From NCBI GenBank assembly GCA_030592355.1, contig JAUVJE010000080.1, positions 1 to 9,887 on the forward strand: a stretch of DNA of 9,887 nucleotides, read 5' to 3'. The notes under the pieces are model-generated. The model worked only from the letters and a program-made list of their open reading frames with translations, ran no database searches and was not told the DNA's origin. Origin of the DNA: Clostridia bacterium (lineage in GTDB: Bacteria > Bacillota > Clostridia > DUPQ01). The translations under genes were made by a program, and so were the position numbers. Shown here piece by piece: positions 1 to 6,415 of this stretch. Positions within the stretch are counted from its first letter, which is position 1, and each line of letters begins with the position of its first letter.

Positions 1-921
1 ATGCTGGGTATGGTTGACGGCAACGGACATCCATATTCATGGAGCGCCATATGCAATGGATACAACGTTGAGGAAATGGCAAAGTGTCCATATGCAACAA
101 TTCCGGATTATCTTGGAGCACAGCCCAAGGAAACCCTGCAGATTCCTGATGTAAATGTCACTCATGTGTGGTGCGATGACCCCGAAGACACCATAAAAGT
201 TGCCAGGGCGTCGCTAATTCCCAACCCGGTGGAAAAAGCAACGGACGTGATAGGCAAAGTAGATGCTGTAATAGTTGCTACGGACAAAGGATGGGAGCAT
301 GTGGAGCGTTGCCGCCCGTTTATTGAAGCCGGAGTTCCTGTTTTTATAGATAAGCCTATGTGCGACAATGAAACCGACCTGCGGACATTTGTAACTTGGC
401 ACAAGGAAGGTAAAAAGTTCATGTCTTCAAGTTCAATGCGGTTCAATACCGGATTGTCCAAACTCAGGGAATCCATCGAACATCTTGGTAATCTAAAATA
501 TGCAACAATAACAACACCCAAGACGTGGGAGCGATATGGAATTCACGCACTTGAAGGAATCTATGCCATAGTCGGTTCCGGATTCGTCTCTGTAAGGAAT
601 ACCGGCGATGAAAAAAGAAATGTAGTACATTTAAAACATTCTAAAGGGTTTGATGTGGTAATTACAGCGATTTATGACATGTTCGGATCATTCGGCAAAG
701 TTATGGTTTGCGGTGACAAGGGATTTGAATTTGCGGAATCCGGCGGTGCTTACTACTCATTCAGGGCTCAGCTTGAAGCGTTCATAGGATACCTGCGTAC
801 AGGTGTCATGCCCTTTGATTTTAGCGAAACTGTAGAGTGTATGAAAATAATTGCAGGCGGCATCATGAGCCGTGAACAAGGTGGCCGCGAGATATTCCTG
901 GAAGATATCATAAGCGAATAG
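1..921 (+). CDS. Gfo/Idh/MocA-family NAD(P)-dependent oxidoreductase (5' end probably truncated)
   Basis: Predicted cytoplasmic sugar or polyol dehydrogenase-like protein of the Gfo/Idh/MocA family; the substrate is not identifiable. The visible 306 residues open directly in the first Rossmann strand (LGMVDGNGHPYSWSAI). Family members normally carry a few residues before this strand, so the ATG at base 1 is probably internal and the true start lies upstream of the window. The nucleotide-binding half includes the strand VDAVIVATDKGWEH and, at D117-K118-P119, the counterpart of the family's E-K-P lysine motif (here DKP). The C-terminal half contains a conserved-looking YGIHALEG segment with H182, in the region where family members place an active-site histidine. 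A UroD-like gene follows 25 nt downstream, so the two are probably co-transcribed. Fold assignment is firm; the reaction is unknown. Confidence 0.85.
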   Translation: MLGMVDGNGHPYSWSAICNGYNVEEMAKCPYATIPDYLGAQPKETLQIPDVNVTHVWCDDPEDTIKVARASLIPNPVEKATDVIGKVDAVIVATDKGWEHVERCRPFIEAGVPVFIDKPMCDNETDLRTFVTWHKEGKKFMSSSSMRFNTGLSKLRESIEHLGNLKYATITTPKTWERYGIHALEGIYAIVGSGFVSVRNTGDEKRNVVHLKHSKGFDVVITAIYDMFGSFGKVMVCGDKGFEFAESGGAYYSFRAQLEAFIGYLRTGVMPFDFSETVECMKIIAGGIMSREQGGREIFLEDIISE

Positions 922-946
922 GGACTTATTTTGAGAATAATACGTT

Positions 947-2002
947 ATGAATGACAGAGAGAACACATTAAAGGCATTTACCTTTAATAAACCGGAATGG
1001 ATACCGATTAGATTTTCCATCAGTCTTGCAAGCTGGCGGGATTATGGTGCGAAAGAGCTTGAAAAATTAATTTTAAAACATAAATCACTTTTCCCTGATT
1101 ATATACAAGGAGATATCGATGTAAATAATCTTCCCTTTAAGCCATATAGGATTGCAGGTGTAAAATATATGGATTCATGGGGTTGTTTGTGGAAAACAAA
1201 TAAAAGCGGTATAACAGGAACCGTAGTCAAACACTCCCTTGATAACTGGAATGACTTCAAAAACTTTATCCCTCCAAATCCCAATCATCATAATGGGTGG
1301 GAGAAAATAGACTGGGGAACTATCGAAAAACATATTAAAGAACAGAAGATAAGGGGAGCGCTTACAAGGGGAGGGCTTAGGCATGGGTATATGTTTCTTA
1401 CCCTTAGTTATATGAGGGGATTTGAAAAACTTATGTATGATATGCATGATGAAGAACCCCGCTTGGATAAGCTTATAGAAACGTTAGAAACCTTCAACCG
1501 GGAGATTATTGATAAATATATTACCCTTGATGTAGATATGATTGGATTTCCCGAAGACCTTGGGACGCAGAAGAGCTCATTGCTTTCGCCAAAAATGTTC
1601 AGGAGATATATAAAACCGGCTTACAAGAATCTGATGAAACCCGTAAAAATGAACAACATCTTAATACATATGCATTCAGATGGATATATCATAGATATTG
1701 TCGATGATTTAGCCGAATGCGGCGTGGATGTTATAAACCTTCAGGATTTAGTCAATGGCGTAGATGAAATTAAAAAAAATATCAAAGGACGAATGGCGAT
1801 TGACCTCGATATTGACAGACAGAACATAACAGTATCCGGGTCGCCAAAAGATATAGACGATTTAATACGTGAAGAAGTAATAAAACTGGGAGGCAAAAAA
1901 GGCGGGCTTTCTCTTCTTTATGGGCTCTATGGAATGGTTCCTCTTCGAAATATTGAAGCTATTATGAACGCCATGGAGAAATATTCTAAATACTATAGCT
2001 GA
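947..2002 (+). CDS. Uroporphyrinogen decarboxylase-like (UroD/MtaA superfamily) protein 1
   Basis: A 351-residue predicted cytoplasmic TIM-barrel protein of the UroD-like superfamily. That superfamily holds HemE and also methyltransferases such as MtaA and CmuA. The N-terminus has the usual opening of the group (RENTLKAFTFNKPEWIPI), and the middle has a RGFEKLMYDM helix of the kind found after the first half-barrel. The strand motif HMHSDG puts histidines at 241 and 243 where methyltransferase relatives keep metal-binding His/Cys residues. It is followed by CGVDVINLQD, also typical. HemE's N-terminal substrate-binding arginine motif (RQAGRY-like) is absent, so this is not haem-pathway decarboxylase. 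The chosen ATG lies 25 nt after the upstream oxidoreductase stop; its Shine-Dalgarno is weak, which fits translational coupling. Function could be methyl transfer or decarboxylation of an unknown substrate. No corrinoid protein is encoded in the window. Confidence 0.85.
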   Translation: MNDRENTLKAFTFNKPEWIPIRFSISLASWRDYGAKELEKLILKHKSLFPDYIQGDIDVNNLPFKPYRIAGVKYMDSWGCLWKTNKSGITGTVVKHSLDNWNDFKNFIPPNPNHHNGWEKIDWGTIEKHIKEQKIRGALTRGGLRHGYMFLTLSYMRGFEKLMYDMHDEEPRLDKLIETLETFNREIIDKYITLDVDMIGFPEDLGTQKSSLLSPKMFRRYIKPAYKNLMKPVKMNNILIHMHSDGYIIDIVDDLAECGVDVINLQDLVNGVDEIKKNIKGRMAIDLDIDRQNITVSGSPKDIDDLIREEVIKLGGKKGGLSLLYGLYGMVPLRNIEAIMNAMEKYSKYYS

Positions 2003-2048
2003 TGGAAACCACTGAACAAAGGATTATTATAAGATGCTTTTTATATTC

Positions 2049-2057
2049 TGATATAAT
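2049..2057 (+). promoter_or_regulatory. Candidate extended -10 promoter for the second UroD-like gene
   Basis: TGATATAAT contains a perfect TATAAT (2052-2057) preceded by the TG extension typical of extended -10 promoters. No good -35 hexamer is visible 16-18 nt upstream. It lies in the 90-nt gap between the two UroD-like genes, about 36 nt before the second start. The second gene may therefore be transcribed independently as well as by read-through. Confidence 0.5.
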
Positions 2058-2092
2058 TAACAAGTAATAATATCAATTCACAGGAGCAACGC

Positions 2093-3151
2093 ATGTCTAA
2101 AAAAAGAGCGCTAAAAGCAATGAACCTTGAGGCTACGGACAGGGTTCCGTCACAAGAGTGGATTGACCATCCTGAATTTGTAAAGAAAATAACAGGAATA
2201 GATCCATTTGAGCATCCGGACACGGCTATAATCAAAGCACTGAAAATACTGGATATAGACTGGTATGTTAATATTCCCGAGATATCACATAAGTTCATCG
2301 ACGGAGAATCTTCTAAAATAGTAGATGGCGTTCAATATACGGAATGGGGTTTTACGGGCAGCCAGTGGGAAGAAGACGACATTTTTAAAACAGAAGAAGA
2401 GATACTTGCTTACAACCCGATGAAGGACACCGAAGGCAGAATTAGGATTGCCGCCAAAGAATATCGTAAGGAGCGCATCGACCAATGTATAAACGGGCAG
2501 AAAATGGTTGGCGATTCCACCTTAATAACAGGATTATATTACACAACGCTTTTTCAAAATTTCATTATGGCATTTGGCTGGGAGATGTTTCTCATAACGG
2601 CAAAACTTGAACCGGTGCGCTTTAAAGAAACGATAAAACGATTTACCGAATTTTCAATAAGAAACATTGAAGAATGGGTGGCTGCTGACACAGATATAAT
2701 ATTTTGTCATGATGATCTTGCCCTAACCAGGGGACTGGTATTTCCAAAAGAATGGTATGATGAAAATATTTTTCCCAACTATGAGAAAATATTCGACCCG
2801 ATAAAAAAAGCGGGAAAGAAGCTTATCTTTGTATCAGACGGAAATTATTCCGAACTCATAGACGATCTTTTCGCAGTTGGTGTAGACGGACTGATGGTGG
2901 ACAACTATGTTGAACTTGAATCTGTGTTGAAAAAATACGGCAAAAGGAAAGTGATCTGCGGTAATGTTGATTCGCGGATATTAACCGCCGGAACCAAAGA
3001 AGACGTATATAATGAAGTTGAAAGATGTATGGAATTGGGAAAACGTTATCCCGGATATTTCATTCGGGCCGCAGGAGACCTTCCGCACAACATACCGTTG
3101 GAAAACCTGGAATACTATTTTGATATTTGCCGAAAGCTGGGCAGAAGATAG
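2093..3151 (+). CDS. Uroporphyrinogen decarboxylase-like (UroD/MtaA superfamily) protein 2
   Basis: A 352-residue predicted cytoplasmic TIM-barrel protein of the same superfamily as its upstream neighbour but a different subfamily. It opens with SKKRALKAMNLEATDRVPSQ, a version of the common [KR]xxALxxxxxDRVP start. Late barrel strands carry FVSDGNYSELIDDL (about residues 246-259) followed by GVDGLMVDN, and the GNVDSR motif at 290-295 is typical of UroD-like proteins. At the position where protein 1 has HMHSDG this protein has FVSDGN, so the His/Cys metal ligands of MtaA-type methyltransferases are missing. HemE's arginine motif is also missing. The start is well supported by AGGAG at 2082-2086 with a 6-nt spacer. 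It is followed at once by a palindromic terminator-like hairpin. Reaction unknown; possibly a divergent partner of protein 1. Confidence 0.85.
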   Translation: MSKKRALKAMNLEATDRVPSQEWIDHPEFVKKITGIDPFEHPDTAIIKALKILDIDWYVNIPEISHKFIDGESSKIVDGVQYTEWGFTGSQWEEDDIFKTEEEILAYNPMKDTEGRIRIAAKEYRKERIDQCINGQKMVGDSTLITGLYYTTLFQNFIMAFGWEMFLITAKLEPVRFKETIKRFTEFSIRNIEEWVAADTDIIFCHDDLALTRGLVFPKEWYDENIFPNYEKIFDPIKKAGKKLIFVSDGNYSELIDDLFAVGVDGLMVDNYVELESVLKKYGKRKVICGNVDSRILTAGTKEDVYNEVERCMELGKRYPGYFIRAAGDLPHNIPLENLEYYFDICRKLGRR

Positions 3152-3155
3152 AAAA

Positions 3156-3185
3156 GCAGAAAAATACCCTAGGGTATTTTTCTGC
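3156..3185. terminator. Perfect 30-nt palindrome, probable terminator of the UroD-like block
   Basis: GCAGAAAAATACCC and GGGTATTTTTCTGC flank a central TA with no mismatch, starting 5 nt after the stop codon of the second UroD-like gene. The 3' arm contains TATTTTT, giving a U-rich stretch, although no T tract follows the full stem. The symmetry means it could stop transcription from either side. The nearest minus-strand gene ends at 3351, so a bidirectional role is possible. Confidence 0.6.
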
Positions 3186-3247
3186 CTTATGAATGTACAG
3201 GAGCGGAGGTCAAGGTAATTAGTTGATATTTATATAAGATAGATGGC

Positions 3248-3271
3248 ATGCTTGTCCCCAGGGACAAGCGT
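3248..3271. repeat. Orphan GC-rich hairpin in intergenic region
   Basis: GCTTGTCC and GGACAAGC form an 8-bp perfect stem around the tetraloop CCAG, extended by one wobble and one A-T pair. It lies about 80 nt beyond the 3' end of the minus-strand lipoprotein gene. It has no T tract on the minus side and only a short TCTTT on the plus side. It may be the lipoprotein gene's terminator, or a dispersed intergenic repeat. Nearby, at 3304-3315, is the palindrome AAAAACGTTTTT, and AAAAACG also occurs at 3280-3286. Confidence 0.4.
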
Positions 3272-3350
3272 ACTCTTTCAAAAACGTATTAACACAGCTT
3301 TATAAAAACGTTTTTAGATTGTTCAGCAAGTCCTATTTATATAAACTAAA

Positions 3351-3800
3351 TTACTCTGTTGCAAGTTTCCCGACTATGGGCAAACCCTCCAGGTTCCCAA
3401 CTCCATGGGGTGAAATTTCCTTGATCTCTACAGTGAGGTCATCACCGGCCTTAAAACTGTTATGTGTTCCATTTTTCCAGGGACCGACATTTGAAACATC
3501 ATAAACAACACCGTCAACCGCTATATATGCAGGCATCCCGTCCTGTCCGTTATAGGCGCTTAGTTCCTCAAGTGTAAAAACGCGGTCTCCGGCAATTTCC
3601 TTTGAGGTATCGTTGCTGTTGCCGCTATCAGCATCTTCATTCGTTGTATTGTCACTAAACTCAAGGGATTTTTCCGATGGACTGGGAGAAGGGGAGTCAA
3701 GATTGCCGCTAACAGTTTCTTGAGTATTCTGGCTGCATGCAGCCAGTGAAAATATAATTAAAAAAGCGACTGTCATTGTCAATAATTTTTTAGATTTCAT
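3351..3800 (-). CDS. Exported lipoprotein with cytochrome b5-like haem-binding domain
   Basis: A 149-residue lipoprotein expected on the outer face of the cell membrane. Residues 1-22 form a lipoprotein signal peptide: KSKK, a hydrophobic stretch, then LAAC with the acylated cysteine at 22. Residues 23-72 are a low-complexity Ser/Asn/Asp/Pro linker. Residues 73-149 match the cytochrome b5-like domain: FTLEELSAYNG, YIAVDGVVYDVSN, W-x-x-G-x-H with H113, F-x-AG-DLT, and SPHG with H132, ending LEGLPIVG. H113 and H132 are the likely axial haem ligands. The HPGG of classical cytochrome b5 is replaced, as is usual in bacterial members. The ATG at 3800 is preferred over an upstream GTG at 3854 because it begins the signal peptide exactly and has AAAGGA at 3812-3817 (11-nt spacer). 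It stands alone, divergent from zwf. Haem or another hydrophobic ligand is possible. Confidence 0.85.
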   Translation of the reverse strand: MKSKKLLTMTVAFLIIFSLAACSQNTQETVSGNLDSPSPSPSEKSLEFSDNTTNEDADSGNSNDTSKEIAGDRVFTLEELSAYNGQDGMPAYIAVDGVVYDVSNVGPWKNGTHNSFKAGDDLTVEIKEISPHGVGNLEGLPIVGKLATE

Positions 3801-3884
3801 GAATATCACTATCCTTTCATATTTTTTATTACCCTTTATATAAAAAAGAAACACACACCTGTTGATTTAGTCTAGTGGGATGTA

Positions 3885-3912
3885 TTGCATATTCATATTT
3901 TGGGTATACAAT
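3885..3912 (+). promoter_or_regulatory. Candidate sigma-A promoter for zwf
   Basis: TTGCAT (3885-3890) and TACAAT (3907-3912) are separated by 16 nt and stand about 35 nt before the zwf start. They lie in the divergent region shared with the lipoprotein gene. No equally good promoter was found for the minus strand; a TATAAA box near 3836-3842 is the best candidate there. Confidence 0.45.
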
Positions 3913-3946
3913 TAAAGGAACCTGATAATTAATAAAGGACTAAAAT

Positions 3947-5452
3947 ATGACAACATCAAAAAAGGAAAACAATGCATGTATTTTCACCATATTCGGTGCC
4001 ACGGGAGACCTGACAAAAAGAAAACTCATTCCTGCGGTTTTCACACTGTATGAGCAAGGGCGTCTTCCCGAGGGTTTTACAGTGATAGCCATAGGCCGAA
4101 GGGATAAGACAATGGACGGGTATAGAGATGAAATACATGGATTCATGCGGGATATTCTTAATAGGGATATCGATGATGATTTATGGAAAGAATTTCGCAA
4201 TAGAATTATTTATCAAAAAATGAATTTTCTGGAAGAAAACGGATACGAAAATCTTAATATGCTTTCAAGGAAGATAAATAAAGAAAACAATACTGCAGGT
4301 AATAGGATTTACTATTTGGCCACTGCCCCGGAATTTTTCGAAATTATAATCAGAAAACTCCATGAAAATAAAATGCTCAAAAACAAGAATTCGTGGCAGC
4401 GTGTGATGGTTGAAAAACCATTCGGGTCTGATTTGCCTACTGCCAGGGAATTGAATGATAATATCACTGACATGCTGGAAGAGGATAAGATATTCAGGAT
4501 TGACCATTATCTGGGGAAGGAAATGATACAAAATATACTGTCGCTGCGTTTTGGTAATTCGATTTTTGAGCCTCTTTGGAACAATAGATATATAGATAGC
4601 ATACAGATTATTTCTACTGAAAAGCTTGGGGTTGGCGACAGAGGTTCATATTATGAAAAGACTGGTGTGATAAAGGATATGCTGCAGAATCACATACTGC
4701 AGATGCTCTCGCTGATAGCCATGGAACCGCCGGTGAATCTTAGTTCAGAAGCCATAAGAGATGAAAAAGTCAAAGTGCTTCAGGCACTGAGACCGTTTAC
4801 CAAAGAATCTGTAAAAAGCGATGTTGTTACCGGTCAATATGGAAAAAGCAACGTATTTGCTGCATATAGAAACGAGGATCGTGTTTCTGCAGATTCAAAA
4901 ACTGACACATTTATTGCATTAAAAACATGTATTGATAATTTCCGATGGGGTGGTGTCCCCGTTTATATATTTGCAGGGAAGCGGCTATCGGAAAAAACAA
5001 CACGGATAGTAATCCATTTTAAGAAACTGCCTGGAATTAATTTTTACAAAGAGTTTAAAAACACTGAATCCAATGTTCTGGTAATTAGAGTACAGCCAGA
5101 GGAAGGTATATTTTTCAGAATAAACACAAAGCACCAGGGGAATGATTTTTTTATTGGTCCGGTTGAGATGGACTATTGCCAGAACTGCGGGTACAACAGT
5201 AATTCTCCGGAAGCTTATGAACGGCTGATACTTGAGGCATTAAATAACAATTCAGCACTGTTCACACGCTGGGATGAACTGGAGTATTCATGGCGGTTTA
5301 TTGACAGTCTTTATCGCTCAAGAGAAAATGAAGTTTTAAATTACCCCAATTATGAAGCCGGTGGGAAAGGCCCTGTTAATGCATACGAACTCATAGAAAA
5401 AGATAATAGAAAATGGTGGGATAAAGGAGGAGAGAAAAATGACCTTATATGA
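3947..5452 (+). CDS. zwf: Glucose-6-phosphate 1-dehydrogenase
   Basis: Cytoplasmic enzyme that oxidises glucose 6-phosphate to 6-phosphoglucono-1,5-lactone with NAD(P)+, the entry step of the oxidative pentose phosphate pathway. Its 501 residues match the usual bacterial length. The nucleotide-binding motif GATGDLTKRKLIPA begins at G17. EKPFG is at 156-160. The substrate signature RIDHYLGKE spans 184-192 with H187 and K191. The catalytic-base histidine of the QNHILQ motif is H249, followed by MEPP. A C-terminal SPEAYERLILEAL motif is also typical. Two departures are visible: the usual Y-[IL]-R-[TS]-G-K loop reads YIFAGKRL, and a CxxC pair sits at C411/C414. The start is supported by AAAGGA at 3934-3939. 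The 3' end overlaps the next gene by 14 nt. Neither pgl nor gnd is adjacent. Confidence 0.96.
   Translation: MTTSKKENNACIFTIFGATGDLTKRKLIPAVFTLYEQGRLPEGFTVIAIGRRDKTMDGYRDEIHGFMRDILNRDIDDDLWKEFRNRIIYQKMNFLEENGYENLNMLSRKINKENNTAGNRIYYLATAPEFFEIIIRKLHENKMLKNKNSWQRVMVEKPFGSDLPTARELNDNITDMLEEDKIFRIDHYLGKEMIQNILSLRFGNSIFEPLWNNRYIDSIQIISTEKLGVGDRGSYYEKTGVIKDMLQNHILQMLSLIAMEPPVNLSSEAIRDEKVKVLQALRPFTKESVKSDVVTGQYGKSNVFAAYRNEDRVSADSKTDTFIALKTCIDNFRWGGVPVYIFAGKRLSEKTTRIVIHFKKLPGINFYKEFKNTESNVLVIRVQPEEGIFFRINTKHQGNDFFIGPVEMDYCQNCGYNSNSPEAYERLILEALNNNSALFTRWDELEYSWRFIDSLYRSRENEVLNYPNYEAGGKGPVNAYELIEKDNRKWWDKGGEKNDLI
5423..5430 (+). promoter_or_regulatory. Strong ribosome binding site inside the zwf 3' end
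   Basis: AAAGGAGG lies 8 nt before the ATG at 5439 and within the last codons of zwf. It fixes the start of the cyclase-family gene and shows that this gene is translated from the zwf transcript with its own strong initiation site. Confidence 0.8.
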
Positions 5453-6068
5453 TATCTCAATGGAGATTTATGAAGAAATGACAGTCTATAAGGACAGGAA
5501 AAAGAAACGCCCCAAGAGAAAGATAACCCATAAATATGCCGTCAACGGAACTAATGAATCTAAAATTACCCTTGGTTTGCACACAGGAACACATATAGAT
5601 GCTCCCTTTCACATGCTGAAAGATGGTGAAACTATAGAAAAAATTGACATTGAAAGGCTTATCGGCAAGGTTCGTGTTTTAGATTTGACGCAACTATATG
5701 ACCGTATAACGGCAGATGATCTTTCAAAAAAGAAAATTGAAAACGGAAGTTTCGTTCTTTTTAAGACACGCAACTCTCTTAGCAACGGTTTCAACAGGAG
5801 CTTTATTTTTCTCGAAAAAAGCGGAGCGCAGTATTTGGAAGAAAAAGATATTATAGGAGTGGGTATAGATTCTTTAGGTATTGAACGAAGCCAGCCCGGA
5901 CATGAAACGCACAAAATCCTCATGGAAAACGGATGTATAATAATAGAGGGCCTAAGGCTTAAGGATGTTCCTGAAGGCGATTATATGATGTATGCATTGC
6001 CTCTTAAGATCCGGGGAGGAGACGGAGCGCCGGCGAGGGTTGTACTTGCTGATTTAAAGAACGAATGA
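5439..6068 (+). CDS. Cyclase-family (kynurenine formamidase-like) metal-dependent hydrolase
   Basis: A 209-residue cytoplasmic protein of the cyclase family that includes kynurenine formamidase (KynB) and isatin hydrolase. These enzymes use Mn2+ or Zn2+ to hydrolyse amide or cyclic amide bonds. The family signature HTGTHIDAPFH spans residues 48-58, giving metal ligands H48, H52 and D54 and the conserved P56 and H58. A second conserved block near the C-terminus reads GIDSLGIE, then HETHKILMENG, then IIEGLRL, all typical of the family. Length is normal. It overlaps zwf by 14 nt and has a strong internal ribosome binding site, so it is almost certainly co-expressed with glucose-6-phosphate dehydrogenase. 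No tryptophan-degradation gene is nearby, so a kynurenine role is not supported. A hydrolase linked to sugar phosphate metabolism is an inference from context only. Confidence 0.88.
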   Translation: MTLYDISMEIYEEMTVYKDRKKKRPKRKITHKYAVNGTNESKITLGLHTGTHIDAPFHMLKDGETIEKIDIERLIGKVRVLDLTQLYDRITADDLSKKKIENGSFVLFKTRNSLSNGFNRSFIFLEKSGAQYLEEKDIIGVGIDSLGIERSQPGHETHKILMENGCIIIEGLRLKDVPEGDYMMYALPLKIRGGDGAPARVVLADLKNE

Positions 6069-6090
6069 AGATAATATGCCGTTCCATTCA

Positions 6091-6099
6091 TGATATAAT
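6091..6099 (+). promoter_or_regulatory. Extended -10 promoter for the lysine-rich microprotein gene
   Basis: TGATATAAT has a perfect TATAAT at 6094-6099 with the TG extension at 6091-6092. No clear -35 is present. It sits 23 nt after the cyclase gene's stop codon and about 31 nt before the small ORF start. The expected transcript start is near 6106, giving a short leader. Confidence 0.6.
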
Positions 6100-6129
6100 A
6101 CTATCGAAACGACAGAGGGGGTATATCTG

Positions 6130-6252
6130 ATGAAAAATATATTTCAAGAAAATAAATGGGATAAGATACAAAAAAGAAAGCAGAAGGCGGCAAAACTAAA
6201 AAAGCAGAAGGAAGAAATAGAAGCAAAAGAGAAAAAAACTGAAAAAGAATGA
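6130..6252 (+). CDS. Lysine-rich 40-residue microprotein (unrecognised)
   Basis: A short ORF of 40 codons plus TGA that I do not recognise. Support comes from its setting. It has an extended -10 promoter at 6091-6099, an AGAGGGGG Shine-Dalgarno-like run at 6114-6121 with an 8-nt spacer, and a rho-independent terminator starting 4 nt after the stop. The peptide starts MKNIFQENKWDKIQKRKQ and continues as an almost uninterrupted run of Lys, Glu, Gln and Ala. There are 14 lysines, 1 arginine and 7 glutamates, with a single tryptophan at 10. No proline or glycine interrupts it, so a single charged helix is likely. There is no signal peptide or membrane segment. It could bind nucleic acid or ribosomes, or pair as a coiled coil; no function can be assigned. 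The stretch could alternatively be a small RNA. Confidence 0.6.
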   Translation: MKNIFQENKWDKIQKRKQKAAKLKKQKEEIEAKEKKTEKE

Positions 6253-6255
6253 CAT

Positions 6256-6283
6256 AGAACCCGTAATAAGCGGGTTCTTTTTT
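6256..6283 (+). terminator. Rho-independent terminator after the microprotein gene
   Basis: GAACCCG (6257-6263) and CGGGTTC (6271-6277) form a 7-bp stem, extended by an A-T pair, with the loop TAATAAG. Six T residues follow (6278-6283). This is a canonical terminator and separates the zwf/cyclase/microprotein region from the acyl-CoA dehydrogenase operon. Confidence 0.9.
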
Positions 6284-6341
6284 GTGGTTTGAACTCATTT
6301 TCGTAAATTTCTTCAGTAACAAATTTGCAGAAATGTGGAGG

Positions 6342-6370
6342 TTGTGTAATTTGGGACAAAAATATATAAT
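6342..6370 (+). promoter_or_regulatory. Candidate sigma-A promoter of the acyl-CoA dehydrogenase-Etf operon
   Basis: TTGTGT (6342-6347) and TATAAT (6365-6370) are separated by 17 nt, the ideal spacing. The predicted start near 6377 would give a leader of about 80 nt. A second, weaker possibility is the extended -10 TGATAATAT at 6408-6416, which lacks a well-spaced -35. Confidence 0.6.
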
Positions 6371-6390
6371 ATATAAAGCGATATTGTTAC

Positions 6391-6415
6391 CTGATAATAA
6401 TAGCAACTGATAATA
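6391..6415. repeat. Direct repeat CTGATAATA in the operon leader
   Basis: CTGATAATA occurs at 6391-6399 and again at 6407-6415, 16 bp apart. A loose inverted repeat, ATATTGTTA (6381-6389) against TGATAATAT (6408-6416), needs two G-T wobbles. Lying just downstream of the predicted promoter, the repeats could be a repressor site, but the DNA is very AT-rich and chance cannot be excluded. Confidence 0.3.

Noticed and set aside
162..521. 119-codon open frame on the minus strand inside the first oxidoreductase
   Set aside because: It is opposite a well-supported Gfo/Idh/MocA gene, with no recognisable domain or start signal.
947..3151. Calling either UroD-like gene hemE
   Set aside because: Both lack the N-terminal arginine motif that binds the porphyrinogen carboxylates, and no haem or sirohaem genes are nearby.
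3319..3504. Plus-strand open frame overlapping the lipoprotein gene
   Set aside because: The minus strand carries a clear cytochrome b5-like domain here; the plus-strand peptide has no family features.
3855..3946. Riboswitch in the zwf leader
   Set aside because: The leader after the predicted promoter is only about 30 nt, with no stable stem.
5439..6068. Naming the cyclase-family gene kynB
   Set aside because: The family signature is shared by several activities, and no tryptophan-degradation genes are present.
6101..6406. 101-codon minus-strand frame over the microprotein region
   Set aside because: The translation is a Leu/Phe/Ser-rich mirror of the lysine-rich plus-strand codons, and it crosses a plus-strand terminator and a predicted promoter.
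6384..6406. Rex redox-repressor site in the acyl-CoA dehydrogenase leader
   Set aside because: TTGTTA and TAGCAA are present, but the spacing and arm sequences do not fit the usual 18-20-nt Rex palindrome.
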